Positions 44,536-53,784 of a stretch of 64,000 nt of DNA are shown here, one piece after another. Where the stretch lies: the NCBI GenBank assembly GCA_003260025.2, contig QFZU02000072.1, positions 101,162 through 165,161 on the forward strand, in the 5' to 3' direction. The notes beneath the pieces are model-generated. The model had not been told where the DNA came from and did no database searches. It was given only the letters and a program-made list of their open reading frames with translations. The first letter of the stretch is position 1. Every line of letters begins with the position of its first letter. Both the position numbers and the translations under genes were made by a program. The stretch comes from Microbispora triticiradicis. GTDB taxonomy: Bacteria > Actinomycetota > Actinomycetes > Streptosporangiales > Streptosporangiaceae.

Positions 44536-44553
44536 TATCCACCGGAGGTTCTC

Positions 44554-45876
44554 ATGAACTCACCCGCACGGTTTCCGACCGACTTCGTCTGGGGTGCGTC
44601 GACCGCGGCGTACCAGGTCGAAGGCGCGACCACGGAGGACGGCCGCGGGCCCTCGGTGTGGGACACGTTCTGCGCGGTTCCCGGAAACGTGCTCGACGGC
44701 GACAACGGTGACCAGGCCGCCGACCACTACCATCGCTACAACGACGACCTGGACCTGATCGCCGATCTCGGTCTGGGCAGCTACCGCTTCTCGATCGCGT
44801 GGCCGCGGATCCAGCCGACCGGCTCGGGCAAGGCCAACCAGAAGGGCCTCGACTTCTACCGCAGGCTCGTCGACGGGCTCGTCGAACGCGGCATCCGGCC
44901 GATGGCCACGCTCTTCCACTGGGACCTGCCGCAGGCGCTGCAGGACCGAGGGGGCTGGGAGAACAGGGACACCGCCGAGCGCTTCGCCGAGTACGCCGAG
45001 ATCTGCTTCGACGCCCTGGAGATCAGGGACTGGCTGACGATCAACGAGCCCAAGACGGTCGTCGACTGCGGCTACCGGGAAGGCCAGCACGCGCCGGGCT
45101 TCAAGGACGACGCGCGCGCGTTCGTCGCCTGCCACCACCTGCTGCTCGCCCACGGCCTCGCCTCGCGGGTACTGCACGAGCGGCACGCGGGACGCCGGAT
45201 CGGGCCGGCGCTCAACCTCCACCCGACGTACCCGGCCGACGACACTCCCGAGGCGCTTGAGGCGGCCCGACACCAGGACGGCCTGGAGAACCGGCTCTAC
45301 CTCGACCCCATCTTCAAGGGCTCCTACCCCGAGGACACGCTGCGCTGGATCTCCGAGCGTGGCCCGATGGCCGATTACATCCTGGACGGCGACCTCGCCG
45401 TCATCAGCGAGCCCATCGACATCCTCGGCGTGCAGTACTACACGCCGATCTTCGTGGACGCCAAGGGCGAGCGGGTCTTCCTGCACGAGCGGACCCAGGC
45501 CGAATGGCTGGAGGTCTACCCCGAGGGCTTCCACGACATCCTGGTGCGGGTGCAGCGCGACTACCCCGGCGTACCGATGATCATCACGGAGAACGGCCTG
45601 CCCACGGAGGACGCGCCCGGCCCCGACGGCCGCGTCCGCGACGAGCGGCGCATCACGTTCCTGCGCGACCACCTGGCCGCCATGCACCGCGCCATGGAGG
45701 ACGGCGCGCAGGTGGAGGGTTACCACGTGTGGTCGCTGCTCGACAACTTCGAGTGGGCGCAGGGCTACAGCCAGCGTTTCGGCATCGTCTACGTGGACTA
45801 CTCGACGCAGAAGCGCACCCCCAAGGACAGCGCGCTCTGGTACCGCGACGTCGTGAAGAGCGGCGAACTGCGCTGA
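44554..45876 (+). CDS. Second GH1 beta-glucosidase, intracellular
   Basis: 440 residues from ATG 44554 with GGAGG upstream. Family 1 signatures: FPTDFVWGASTAAYQVEGAT at the start, DWLTINEPK with acid/base glutamate, MIITENGLPTED with the nucleophile, and WSLLDNFEWAQGY. No signal peptide. It differs clearly from the bglC product (different loops, 38 residues shorter). Upstream lies the tnpB remnant, so its original promoter may have been lost or be supplied by read-through from the CebR-box dehydrogenase operon. Substrate may be another beta-glucoside, perhaps a glucosylated form of the NRPS product; that is inference. Confidence 0.88.
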   Translation: MNSPARFPTDFVWGASTAAYQVEGATTEDGRGPSVWDTFCAVPGNVLDGDNGDQAADHYHRYNDDLDLIADLGLGSYRFSIAWPRIQPTGSGKANQKGLDFYRRLVDGLVERGIRPMATLFHWDLPQALQDRGGWENRDTAERFAEYAEICFDALEIRDWLTINEPKTVVDCGYREGQHAPGFKDDARAFVACHHLLLAHGLASRVLHERHAGRRIGPALNLHPTYPADDTPEALEAARHQDGLENRLYLDPIFKGSYPEDTLRWISERGPMADYILDGDLAVISEPIDILGVQYYTPIFVDAKGERVFLHERTQAEWLEVYPEGFHDILVRVQRDYPGVPMIITENGLPTEDAPGPDGRVRDERRITFLRDHLAAMHRAMEDGAQVEGYHVWSLLDNFEWAQGYSQRFGIVYVDYSTQKRTPKDSALWYRDVVKSGELR

Positions 45877-46310
45877 CGCGAGGGCCGCGCTCCGCGCGGT
45901 TGCGGCGGCACCCGCCTCGCAGGGCCCTCGCAGGGCCCTCGCAGGGCCGTGCCACCCGCCCCGCAGGGCTGTGCCATCCGCCCGGCCGGTTCCGCCCCGG
46001 CCGGCCGCCCTCGCCGGATCCGGCTCCGCGGGCCCTGACTCCGGGCCGCCCGTCCGCTGCCGGGCCCACGGGCTCGGCATGCTCTGCCCATCGCTCCGGG
46101 CCGCCCGGCCCGGAGAGCACGGCGCGCACACCCGCGTGTTTCGCACGCGCCCGCCGGCCCTCGCCCGGCGAGGGGCGGCGACACGTGCCGTGAGCGGCTG
46201 AAACTTTCAGCGCGGTCAGGTGGGCGGTTTCCCATGCACGTGCAGCGAGACGCCGTGGAACGGCAAATTCAAAGCTGTTATACCGATCTACACCACAATC
46301 CCGGAATAAG
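45877..46310. other. Intergenic region
   Basis: GC-rich, no supported gene. It holds a three-copy 11-bp repeat (45915-45947, CCTCGCAGGGC) and two near copies of GTGCCAxCCGCC downstream. From about 46265 the composition turns AT-richer toward the promoter at 46311. Confidence 0.5.
45915..45947. repeat. Tandem 11-bp repeat, three copies
   Basis: CCTCGCAGGGC repeated exactly three times, just past the second GH1 gene. Each unit can pair with the next (CCTCGC/GCAGGG-type), so it may fold in RNA. Confidence 0.7.
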
Positions 46311-46339
46311 TTGACGCGTTCGTCGGAAAGACTTAGCTT
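46311..46339 (+). promoter_or_regulatory. Promoter of the epimerase-kinase pair
   Basis: TTGACG (46311-46316) and TAGCTT (46334-46339), spacer 17. Start expected near 46346, right before CebR box 5. Confidence 0.65.
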
Positions 46340-46348
46340 TACCTCCGG

Positions 46349-46362
46349 TGGGAGCGCTCCCA
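46349..46362. promoter_or_regulatory. CebR box 5, epimerase-kinase promoter
   Basis: Perfect TGGGAGCGCTCCCA ten bases past the -10 box, 107 bp before the coding start. Confidence 0.88.
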
Positions 46363-46469
46363 CTCATCCCCCACCCCGCTTGGATCAAGGGCGATGAGCT
46401 GGGATAAAGTCCCTGCACACCGGCAGATGACCCGTTTCTTGACCTCGCGTCAGCGAAAGGACTCCCCCC

Positions 46470-47360
46470 GTGCCTGATTACACGATCACCGGCGGCGGCT
46501 ACCAGGCCACGATCAGCGAGCGGGGCGGCGCGCTCCGGGTGCTGCGTCACGGAGACCGCGACCTGGTGACGAGCTGGCCGGAGGGCGGGCCGGTCCCCTA
46601 CTACAGCGGCACGATGCTCGCTCCCTGGCCGAACCGGGTGGTCGGGGCCGAGTACGCCTTCGACGGACGGCGTCACCACCTGCCGGTGAACGAGCCCGAC
46701 CGCGGTCACGCCCTGCACGGCCTGGTCTCCGACCGCGACTGGGAGTGCGCGGAACTGCTCGTGGTGGAGGACCACCACGGCCACGTCCGGCTGACGTACA
46801 TCGTGGAGCCGGTCGAGGGCTATCCCCACAGGATCTCCCTGGAGGTGCGGCAAGCGCTCTCCGAGGAAGGCCTGTCCACCACCCTGACCGCGCAGAACGT
46901 CGGCGAGAGCGCCGCGCCGTACGGCTGCGGGCCGCACCCCTGGCTGCTCGCCGGGCCGGACGTGACCACGTACGAGCTGGAGCTTCCGGCCGGCCGGGTG
47001 CTGCTCACCGACGAACTGCTCGCCCCCACCGACCTGGTGGACGTGGCGGGCACGCCGTACGACTTCAGGGCCCCGCGTGTCATCGGGGAGACCGCCGTCG
47101 ACCACGCCTTCACCGGCGTGGCGGACGGCCGGGTGCGCGTGCGCGGCCCGGAGGGCGGGGTGGACCTGACCTGGGACCCGGCGGTCATGCCGTGGGTGCA
47201 GATCTGCACCGGTACGGGGCTCGGCCACCAGGGGCTGGCCGTGGAGCCCATGACCTGCCCGCCCGACGCGTTCAACTCGGGCACCGATCTGATCGTCCTG
47301 CAGCCGGGGGACAAGCACGAGGCCACGTGGACCATCGCGGCCGTCAACGAGGAAGGCTGA
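46470..47360 (+). CDS. Aldose 1-epimerase (mutarotase)
   Basis: 296 residues from GTG 46470 (AAAGGA upstream). The beta-sandwich family is shown by MLAPWPNRVVGAEYAFDGRR, the catalytic histidines in GHALHGLV and GCGPHPWL, and the catalytic glutamate in VEPMTCPPDAFNSG. It interconverts alpha- and beta-glucose. GH1 retaining enzymes release beta-glucose, so placement under a CebR box fits cellobiose catabolism. Its stop overlaps the kinase start. Confidence 0.88.
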   Translation: MPDYTITGGGYQATISERGGALRVLRHGDRDLVTSWPEGGPVPYYSGTMLAPWPNRVVGAEYAFDGRRHHLPVNEPDRGHALHGLVSDRDWECAELLVVEDHHGHVRLTYIVEPVEGYPHRISLEVRQALSEEGLSTTLTAQNVGESAAPYGCGPHPWLLAGPDVTTYELELPAGRVLLTDELLAPTDLVDVAGTPYDFRAPRVIGETAVDHAFTGVADGRVRVRGPEGGVDLTWDPAVMPWVQICTGTGLGHQGLAVEPMTCPPDAFNSGTDLIVLQPGDKHEATWTIAAVNEEG

Positions 47361-48373
47361 TGGACAGCAGGACCAAGAGACGACTGTCCCCCGCGCAGCT
47401 CGGCGAGATCGCCCGTGACGCGCTGGGCTGCGGGCTGACCTCTTCGGAAGAGCTCACCGACGGCTTCGCCAACGCCGTGTGGCGGCTCGGGCTGGACGAC
47501 GGGCGCCAGGTGGTCCTCAAGGTGGGGCCGCCGCCGGACCTCCGGATGCTGACCTACGAACGGCACCTGCTGCGCACCGAGGCGATGGTCTACCACCTGG
47601 CCAAGCCCGCGGGGCTGCCGATGCCCGACCTGCTGCGCGCCTCGTTCGACGACCCGGCTCTCGGCGGCGACTACCTCGTCCTGTCCGCCCTCGACGGCAC
47701 CTCGTGGAGCGACACCCCTCTCGGCCCGGCGGAGGAGAACGCGGTCCGGTTCGAGCTGGGCCGCCATCTCGCCCGGCTGCACGCTATCCCGGGCACCGGC
47801 GTCTTCGGCTACCCGTACGCGGGGCTGACCGGCCGGACGTGGCGGGACGCGTTCCTCGTCATGATGGGCGCGGTGCTGGACGACGCCGTCCACTACAACA
47901 CCCGGCTCCCCGCGACGATCGTGGAGATCGCCGGGCTCGTCCACAGGAACACGCACGTCCTCGACGAGGTGGTCACCCCGGCGCTGGTCCACTTCGACGT
48001 GTGGCCCGGCAACGTGTTCCTCGACGGCGACCGGCGCATCCAGGCGGTCATCGACTTCGAGAGGGCCTTCTGGGGCGATCCCCTGGCCGACTTCGTCACT
48101 CCCACCCTGTTCGGCGAGTTACGCGAGGACGACCCGCTGCTCGTCGGCTACCGGGCGGAGGGCGGTGAAGCGGACCTCGGCGACGGAGCCCGGATCCGGC
48201 TCGCCCTCTACCGGGTCTACCTCTACCTGATCATGCTTGTGGAGGACGGCCCCCGGCAGTACCCGGAGGAGTCCTACGGCCGCATCCGCGACCTGTCCAC
48301 CCGATCACTCGCGAGCTCCCTCGACACCCTGAGGGCCGGCCTGCGACAGCACGGGCCACACGCCCGCGTCTGA
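47360..48373 (+). CDS. Phosphotransferase with aminoglycoside-kinase (APH) fold, possible sugar kinase
   Basis: 337 residues from ATG 47360 within TGATG. APH-fold motifs: VVLKVG (ATP lysine), LVHFDVWPGNVFLDG (catalytic loop HxDxxxxN) and AVIDFERAFWGDPLADF (metal-binding DFE). The family covers antibiotic, choline, homoserine and sugar kinases (maltokinase/glucosamine-kinase types). Coupling to a mutarotase under a CebR box points to phosphorylation of glucose or a cellobiose-derived sugar. Self-resistance to the NRPS product is the alternative. Confidence 0.75.
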   Translation: MDSRTKRRLSPAQLGEIARDALGCGLTSSEELTDGFANAVWRLGLDDGRQVVLKVGPPPDLRMLTYERHLLRTEAMVYHLAKPAGLPMPDLLRASFDDPALGGDYLVLSALDGTSWSDTPLGPAEENAVRFELGRHLARLHAIPGTGVFGYPYAGLTGRTWRDAFLVMMGAVLDDAVHYNTRLPATIVEIAGLVHRNTHVLDEVVTPALVHFDVWPGNVFLDGDRRIQAVIDFERAFWGDPLADFVTPTLFGELREDDPLLVGYRAEGGEADLGDGARIRLALYRVYLYLIMLVEDGPRQYPEESYGRIRDLSTRSLASSLDTLRAGLRQHGPHARV

Positions 48374-48415
48374 ACCGGGCTCCCGCCCGGCCCGTCACAC
48401 CGTCCGACGGGCACG

Positions 48416-48453
48416 CCACACCCCCGTGACCACCCAGGGTCACGGGGGTGTGG
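48416..48453. terminator. Bidirectional terminator
   Basis: Perfect 16-bp stem (CCACACCCCCGTGACC, 48416-48431, with 48438-48453) and six-base loop, between the kinase gene and a convergent small gene. Confidence 0.88.
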
Positions 48454-48464
48454 TCCGTTCCGGG

Positions 48465-48632
48465 TCAGGCGTCCAGCACGAGGGACTGCGAGCCGCAGCC
48501 GGTGCCGGTGTGCGGTTCGGCGTCGCCGGTCGCCGCGACGGCCGCGGGGGCGCCGACGGTCACCGAGGCCACGAAGGCCAGGACCATCGCTCCGGCCGCG
48601 ACACGCGGCGCGCGGGGGACACGAGCAATCAC
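48465..48632 (-). CDS. Small secreted peptide, unknown function
   Basis: 55 residues from GTG 48632 with GAGGAG eight bases upstream. A signal peptide (RVPRAPR, then an Ala/Val core, likely cleavage after AVAA) leaves a mature peptide of about 21 residues: T-G-D-A-E-P-H-T-G-T-G-C-G-S-Q-S-L-V-L-D-A. One cysteine. No family recognised. It is too short for most ORF filters but start, signal and terminator placement all fit. Confidence 0.6.
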   Translation of the reverse strand: MIARVPRAPRVAAGAMVLAFVASVTVGAPAAVAATGDAEPHTGTGCGSQSLVLDA

Positions 48633-48802
48633 GACGACTCCTCACAGCCGACTCTACTGATCACAAAAATAGCGCGCCGTGGTCCGCTCCGGTAGGCCCG
48701 CTTCTCCTCGCCCCTCCCCGCTCCCGGGGGTCACCATCTGGTGGCCTGCCGGGTATGGAGTCCCCGAGCCGCTCGTGCGACAATCTCAACGGGTGATGAA
48801 TT

Positions 48803-50053
48803 ATGGACACGACATGTGTAATCGCGGGCGGCGGGCCCGCGGGGGCCATGCTCGGGCTGCTGCTGGCCCGTGCGGGCGTCGACGTCACGCTCCTGGAGAA
48901 ACACGCGGACTTCCTGCGCGACTTCCGCGGCGACACGATCCATCCCTCCACCCTTCAGGTGCTGCACGAGATCGGGCTGGCCGAGGCGTTCCACCGGCTG
49001 CCGCACTTCGAGGCGCGCACCATGTCCCTGGAGACCGACGAGGGCCGGGTGCGCATCGCCGATCTGAGCAGGCTGCCCGGCAGGTACAAGTACATCGCCT
49101 TCGTCCCGCAGTGGGACTTCCTCGACCTCGTGACCGGCGAGGCGCGCCGCTACCCCAACTTCCGCCTGCTGATGAACGCCACGGTCACCGACCTCGTACG
49201 GGACGGCGGCGCCGTCCGGGGGGTGCGCTACCGCGACGAGCACGGCGCGGAGCACGAGATCCGGGCCGCGCTGACGGTGGCGGCGGACGGCCGGAACTCC
49301 GTCCTGCGGCAGGCGGCCGGTCTCGCGCCCCGGCGGTTCGGCGCGCCGATGGACGTCGTCTGGTTCCGGCTGTCGCGCGAGGCCGGCGATCCGGGGCAGC
49401 CGTTCCTGCGGGCGTCGGCCGGCGAGCTCATGGTCGCCATCGTGAGGGAGACGCACTGGCAGCTCGCCTACGTCATCCCCAAGGGCGGCTTCGAGGCGCT
49501 GCGGGCGCAGGGGGTCGCGGAACTGCGCGACCGGGTGCGGCGGCTGCTGCCCTTCCTCGGCGGCCGGGTGGACGAACTGCGCTCCTTGGACGAGGCCGGC
49601 GTGCTGCGCGTCGAGGTGAACCGTGTCTCCCGCTGGCACCTGCCCGGGCTGCTGCTGATCGGCGACGCGGCCCACGCAATGTCGCCGATCTTCGGCGTCG
49701 GGATCAACCTCGCGGTGCAGGACGCCGTCGCGACGGCCAACATCGTCGGGCCCGCCCTCCTGCGCGGCCGGGCGCCCTCGGCGCTGCTGGCGAGGGTGCA
49801 GCGCCGCCGTCGGATACCCACGGTCGTCGTCCAGACCGCGCAGCGGCTGGTGCAGGACCGGTTCGTCCGGCCCGCCCTCGCCTCCGGCGCCGTACGGCGG
49901 ATTCCCGATCTCACCCGCGTGCCGGTGGTCCGCTCGCTGCTGCCCAGATTCGTCGGCCTCGGCGTGCTCCCCGAGCACGTCCGTCTTCCGCCACGAGTGA
50001 AAGGATCTCAGCAGATGGACAAGGAGGGGGCCACAGGGGACGCGGTGCAATAA
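48803..50053 (+). CDS. FAD-dependent oxidoreductase (aromatic hydroxylase-like)
   Basis: 416 residues. FAD fold at the N-terminus (CVIAGGGPAGAMLGLLLARAG), a conserved GDTIHPSTL segment (about 43-51), VAADGRNSVLRQAAGL (DG motif) and GLLLIGDAAHAMSPIFGVG (second FAD motif). The C-terminus has QRRRRIPTVVVQTAQRL, as in a group of actinobacterial FAD enzymes related to UbiH. Six bases after its stop begins the DAHP synthase gene, so they may share a message. Substrate unknown. Confidence 0.82.
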   Translation: MDTTCVIAGGGPAGAMLGLLLARAGVDVTLLEKHADFLRDFRGDTIHPSTLQVLHEIGLAEAFHRLPHFEARTMSLETDEGRVRIADLSRLPGRYKYIAFVPQWDFLDLVTGEARRYPNFRLLMNATVTDLVRDGGAVRGVRYRDEHGAEHEIRAALTVAADGRNSVLRQAAGLAPRRFGAPMDVVWFRLSREAGDPGQPFLRASAGELMVAIVRETHWQLAYVIPKGGFEALRAQGVAELRDRVRRLLPFLGGRVDELRSLDEAGVLRVEVNRVSRWHLPGLLLIGDAAHAMSPIFGVGINLAVQDAVATANIVGPALLRGRAPSALLARVQRRRRIPTVVVQTAQRLVQDRFVRPALASGAVRRIPDLTRVPVVRSLLPRFVGLGVLPEHVRLPPRVKGSQQMDKEGATGDAVQ

Positions 50054-50058
50054 CCTTG

Positions 50059-51399
50059 GTGTCCGTGAGCGCATCGAACCTCGACACCTGGCGTGACCTG
50101 TCCGCGGCCCAGCAGCCCGACTGGCCCGACCGCGGTGAGCTCGACAAGGTCGTCGCGGAGCTGGCCGGCCTGCCTCCGCTGGTCTTCGCGGGCGAGTGCG
50201 ACCAGCTCAAGGACAGCATGGCCGCGGTCGCCCGCGGCGAGGCGTTCGTCCTGCAGGGCGGCGACTGCGCCGAGACCTTCGCGGGCGCCACGGCCGAGAA
50301 CGTGCGCAACAAGCTCAAGACGCTGTTGCAGATGGCGATCGTGCTGACCTACGCCGGCCGCGTCCCGGTCGTCAAGATCGGCCGGCTGGCGGGCCAGTTC
50401 GCCAAGCCGCGCTCCAAGCCCACCGAGGTGCGCGACGGCGTCGAGCTGCCCGCCTACCGGGGTGACATGGTCAACGGGTTCGACTTCACCCCGGAGGCCC
50501 GCCGCCCCGACCCGAACCGGCTGCTGCGCGCCTACCACTCCTCGGCCGTCACGCTGAACCTCGCGCGGGCCTTCACCAAGGGCGGCTACGCCGACCTCCG
50601 CCAGGTGCACGCGTGGAACCAGGACTTCGTCGCCGAGTCCCCGGCCGGGCGGCGCTACGAGCAGCTCGCGCGGGAGATCGACCAGGCGCTCGCGTTCATG
50701 CGGGCCTGCGGGGCCGACCCCGAGGAGTTCCACACCGTCGAGTTCTACTCCTCCCACGAGTCCCTGATCCTCGACTACGACCGGGCGCTCACCCGGATCG
50801 ACTCCCGTACGGGCCTGCCGTACGACGTGTCGGCGCACATGGTGTGGATCGGTGAGCGCACCCGGCAGCTCGACGGGGCGCACGTGGAGTTCTTCAGCCG
50901 CATCCGCAACCCGATCGGCGTGAAGCTCGGCCCGACGACCACGCCGGAAGAGGCCATCGCGCTGATCGACAAGCTCAACCCGGACAACGAGCCGGGGCGG
51001 CTCACCTTCATCACGCGGATGGGCGCCGGGAAGGTGCGCGACGCGCTGCCGACGCTCGTCGAGAAGGTCAACGCGAGCGGCGCGACCGTGGCCTGGGTGT
51101 GCGATCCCATGCACGGCAACACGTTCGAGGCGCCGAGCGGCCACAAGACCCGCCGGCTCGACGACGTGCTCGACGAGGTCGCGGGCTTCTTCGAGGTCCA
51201 CCACGCCCTCGGCACGCACCCCGGCGGCATCCACATCGAGTTCACCGGCGACGACGTGACCGAGTGCGTCGGCGGCGGGCACGCGATCGTGGAGGAGGAC
51301 CTGGCGCTGCGGTACGAGACGGCCTGCGACCCCCGCCTCAACCGCGGTCAGTCGCTCGATCTCGCCTTCCGCGTCGCGGAGCTCTACCGCTCCAGCTGA
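50059..51399 (+). CDS. Class II 3-deoxy-7-phosphoheptulonate (DAHP) synthase
   Basis: 446 residues from GTG 50059 (GTG 50065 is an alternative). Plant/actinobacterial type II enzyme: LPPLVFAGECDQLKDSMA, LQGGDCAETFAGAT, RVPVVKIGRLAGQFAKPRS, HTVEFYSSHESLILDYD, WVCDPMHGNT (metal site) and HPGGIHIEFTGDDVTECVGG. It condenses phosphoenolpyruvate with erythrose-4-phosphate, the first step of aromatic amino-acid synthesis. Probably housekeeping; it is not in the CebR set. Confidence 0.95.
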   Translation: MSVSASNLDTWRDLSAAQQPDWPDRGELDKVVAELAGLPPLVFAGECDQLKDSMAAVARGEAFVLQGGDCAETFAGATAENVRNKLKTLLQMAIVLTYAGRVPVVKIGRLAGQFAKPRSKPTEVRDGVELPAYRGDMVNGFDFTPEARRPDPNRLLRAYHSSAVTLNLARAFTKGGYADLRQVHAWNQDFVAESPAGRRYEQLAREIDQALAFMRACGADPEEFHTVEFYSSHESLILDYDRALTRIDSRTGLPYDVSAHMVWIGERTRQLDGAHVEFFSRIRNPIGVKLGPTTTPEEAIALIDKLNPDNEPGRLTFITRMGAGKVRDALPTLVEKVNASGATVAWVCDPMHGNTFEAPSGHKTRRLDDVLDEVAGFFEVHHALGTHPGGIHIEFTGDDVTECVGGGHAIVEEDLALRYETACDPRLNRGQSLDLAFRVAELYRSS

Positions 51400-51470
51400 A
51401 GTCGGGAGCTGAAGTCCGGCTGAGACCGGCACCGTCGCCCCGGCCGGTCCGCGTCCGGGGTGACGGGAGG

Positions 51471-51491
51471 GCCGGGCCGACACGGCCCGGC
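51471..51491. terminator. Short hairpin between convergent genes
   Basis: GCCGGGCC-GACAC-GGCCCGGC, eight pairs, between the DAHP synthase and thioredoxin ends. Likely a terminator; no U tract. Confidence 0.5.
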
Positions 51492-51504
51492 GCGGCCCGG
51501 CGCC

Positions 51505-51870
51505 TCAGCCGTTCTTGGCCTCCGCCTCGATCTGGGCACGGATGGAGTCCATGTCCAGCGCGCGGAGCTGACTGATCAGGTCCTCGAGCGCCGGCTTGGG
51601 AAGCGCGCCCGGCTGCGCGAACACCACGATGCCGTCCCGGATCGCCATGATCGTGGGGATCGCGGTGATCTCGAACCCCTCCGACAGGCCCGGCTGCGCC
51701 TCAGTGTCGATCTTGCCGAACGTGATGTCCGCGTGCTCTTCCGACGCCTTTTCGAAGATCGGTGCGAACGATCGGCAGGGGCCACACCAGGACGCCCAGA
51801 AATCGAGCAGTACGATGCCGTTGTCGGCGATGTCGTTGAAGTTCTTCTCGGTCACCTCGACGGTTGCCAT
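51505..51870 (-). CDS. Thioredoxin
   Basis: 121 residues from ATG 51870 with AAAGGAG upstream. Redox site WCGPC (C29, C32) in DFWASWCGPCRSF, cis-proline in ITAIPTIM. C-terminal tail (DSIRAQIEAEAKNG) slightly longer than Trx1. Cytoplasmic disulfide reductant. Confidence 0.93.
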   Translation of the reverse strand: MATVEVTEKNFNDIADNGIVLLDFWASWCGPCRSFAPIFEKASEEHADITFGKIDTEAQPGLSEGFEITAIPTIMAIRDGIVVFAQPGALPKPALEDLISQLRALDMDSIRAQIEAEAKNG

Positions 51871-51997
51871 GGGCGACTCCTTTCAGTCGGTCTTCAGCGG
51901 GCATAACCAGCCGGACGATTCAAGCATTCCATTCGCAGTGAGCCTCATGTCACCGGGTAGGAGCCCCCCTTGAGCTGACGTTCGAAGGAGCAGGCGG

Positions 51998-53683
51998 ATG
52001 ACGACCCACGCCGTACGGCCGAGTGATCTGGTGCCCCACCGGGGCCCCGGCGCCCGTATCACCTCGTGGCTGTCGACCACCGACCACAAGGTCATCGGCA
52101 ACCTGTACATGGTCACCGCGTTCTGCTTCTTCCTGGTCGGCGGCATCGAAGCGATGATCATCCGCGCGGAGCTCTTCGAGCCGGGGATGCAGTTCGTCAC
52201 CCTGCAGCAGTACAACATGATGTTCACGCTGCACGGCAGCGTCATGCTGCTGCTGTTCGCCACTCCGCTGTTCGCCGGGTTCGCGAACGCCGTCATGCCG
52301 CTGCAGATCGGCGCTCCGGACGTGGCGTTCCCCCGGCTCAACATGGCGAGCTACTGGCTGTTCCTGTTCGGCGGGCTGATGGTGGTGGGGTCGTCGCTGG
52401 CGGGCGGGGCGCCGACCTTCGGGTGGACGGCCTACACGCCGCTGTCGACCGCGCCCTTCACCCCGCAACTCGGCGGAGATCTGTGGATCATGGGGCTGGC
52501 GCTGTCCGGCCTCGGGACGATCCTCGGCTCGGTCAACTTCATCACGACGATCATGTGCATGCGCGCGCCGGGCATGACCATGTTCCGGATGCCGATCTTC
52601 ACGTGGAACGTCTTCTTCACCTCGATCCTCGTCCTGCTCGCCTTTCCGGTGCTCGCCGCCGCGCTGCTGGCGCTGGAGATCGACCGTAAGCTCGGCGCGC
52701 ACATCTACGACCCGCAGACGGGCGGCCCGCTGCTCTGGCAGCACCTGTTCTGGTTCTTCGGCCACCCCGAGGTCTACATCATCGCGATCCCGTTCTTCGG
52801 CATCATCACCGAGGTGATCCCGGTGTTCAGCCGCAAGCCGCTGTTCGGGTACGTCGGGATGGTCGGCGCGACAATTGCGATCACGGCGTTGTCGGTGACC
52901 GTGTGGGCCCACCACATGTTCGCCACCGGGCGCGTGCTGCTGCCGTTCTTCTCGCTGATGACGTTCCTGATCGCCGTGCCGACCGGGGTGAAGTTCTTCA
53001 ACTGGACGGGCACGATGTGGCGGGGCCATCTCACGTTCGAGACGCCGATGCTGTGGGCGGTGGGGTTCCTCGTGACGTTCCTGCTCGGCGGGCTGACCGG
53101 GGTGATCCTGGCCTCTCCGCCGCTGGACTTCCACGTGACCGACACCTACTTCGTGGTGGCCCACTTCCATTACGTGGTGTTCGGCACGGTGGTGTTCGCG
53201 ATGTTCTCCGGCTTCTACTTCTGGTGGCCCAAGTTCACCGGGCGGATGCTGAACGAACGCCTCGGGAAGATCCACTTCTGGATGCTGTTCATCGGGTTCC
53301 ACCTGACGTTCCTCATCCAGCACTGGCTCGGCGCGCAGGGCATGCCCCGGCGGTACGGCGACTACTCGGCCAACGACGGCTTCACCTGGATGCACCAGGT
53401 GTCGAGCGTCGGGGCGTTCCTGCTCGGGCTGTCGACCCTGCCGTTCATCTACAACCTCTTCTGGACCTGGCGGCACGGGGAGAGGGTGACGGTGGACGAC
53501 CCGTGGGGGCACGCCAACTCGCTGGAGTGGGCCACCTCCTGCCCGCCGCCGCGGCACAACTTCGTGTCGATCCCGCCGATCCGCTCCGAGCGGCCCGCCT
53601 TCGACCTTCGCTACCCGAGGGCCGGCGGCAAGCCGGGCGAGCCTCCGGAGACCAAGCGGGACTTCTTCGATCCCAACGCGTGA
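51998..53683 (+). CDS. ctaD: Cytochrome c oxidase subunit I
   Basis: 561 residues, about twelve membrane helices. Low-spin haem histidine in TLHGSVM, binuclear site motifs GHPEVYI and WAHHMFATG, and HFHYVVFG near the end; the C-terminal tail is hydrophilic. Start ATG 51998 with GGCGG upstream, divergent from thioredoxin. No ctaC, ctaE or qcr genes are adjacent, so it may be a second or detached copy. Confidence 0.95.
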   Translation: MTTHAVRPSDLVPHRGPGARITSWLSTTDHKVIGNLYMVTAFCFFLVGGIEAMIIRAELFEPGMQFVTLQQYNMMFTLHGSVMLLLFATPLFAGFANAVMPLQIGAPDVAFPRLNMASYWLFLFGGLMVVGSSLAGGAPTFGWTAYTPLSTAPFTPQLGGDLWIMGLALSGLGTILGSVNFITTIMCMRAPGMTMFRMPIFTWNVFFTSILVLLAFPVLAAALLALEIDRKLGAHIYDPQTGGPLLWQHLFWFFGHPEVYIIAIPFFGIITEVIPVFSRKPLFGYVGMVGATIAITALSVTVWAHHMFATGRVLLPFFSLMTFLIAVPTGVKFFNWTGTMWRGHLTFETPMLWAVGFLVTFLLGGLTGVILASPPLDFHVTDTYFVVAHFHYVVFGTVVFAMFSGFYFWWPKFTGRMLNERLGKIHFWMLFIGFHLTFLIQHWLGAQGMPRRYGDYSANDGFTWMHQVSSVGAFLLGLSTLPFIYNLFWTWRHGERVTVDDPWGHANSLEWATSCPPPRHNFVSIPPIRSERPAFDLRYPRAGGKPGEPPETKRDFFDPNA

Positions 53684-53739
53684 GCCGCCCACTGCTCCGG
53701 GCCCGTTTTGGGGCGTCGCAGGTCCCGCGGCGGCATGGA

Positions 53740-53767
53740 AAGGGGCCCCCGTCTCCGGGGGCCCCTT
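53740..53767. terminator. Bidirectional terminator
   Basis: Perfect 12-bp stem (AAGGGGCCCCCG, 53740-53751, with 53756-53767), four-base loop, between ctaD and the convergent nuclease gene. Confidence 0.88.
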
Positions 53768-53784
53768 CCTTCACGTGCGGACCG

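Noticed and set aside
45915..45947. CRISPR-like repeat
   Set aside because: Unit of 11 bp with no spacers; a simple tandem repeat.
45904..46193. Plus-strand Arg/Pro-rich frame after the second GH1 gene
   Set aside because: Low-complexity, repeat-derived and without a ribosome site.
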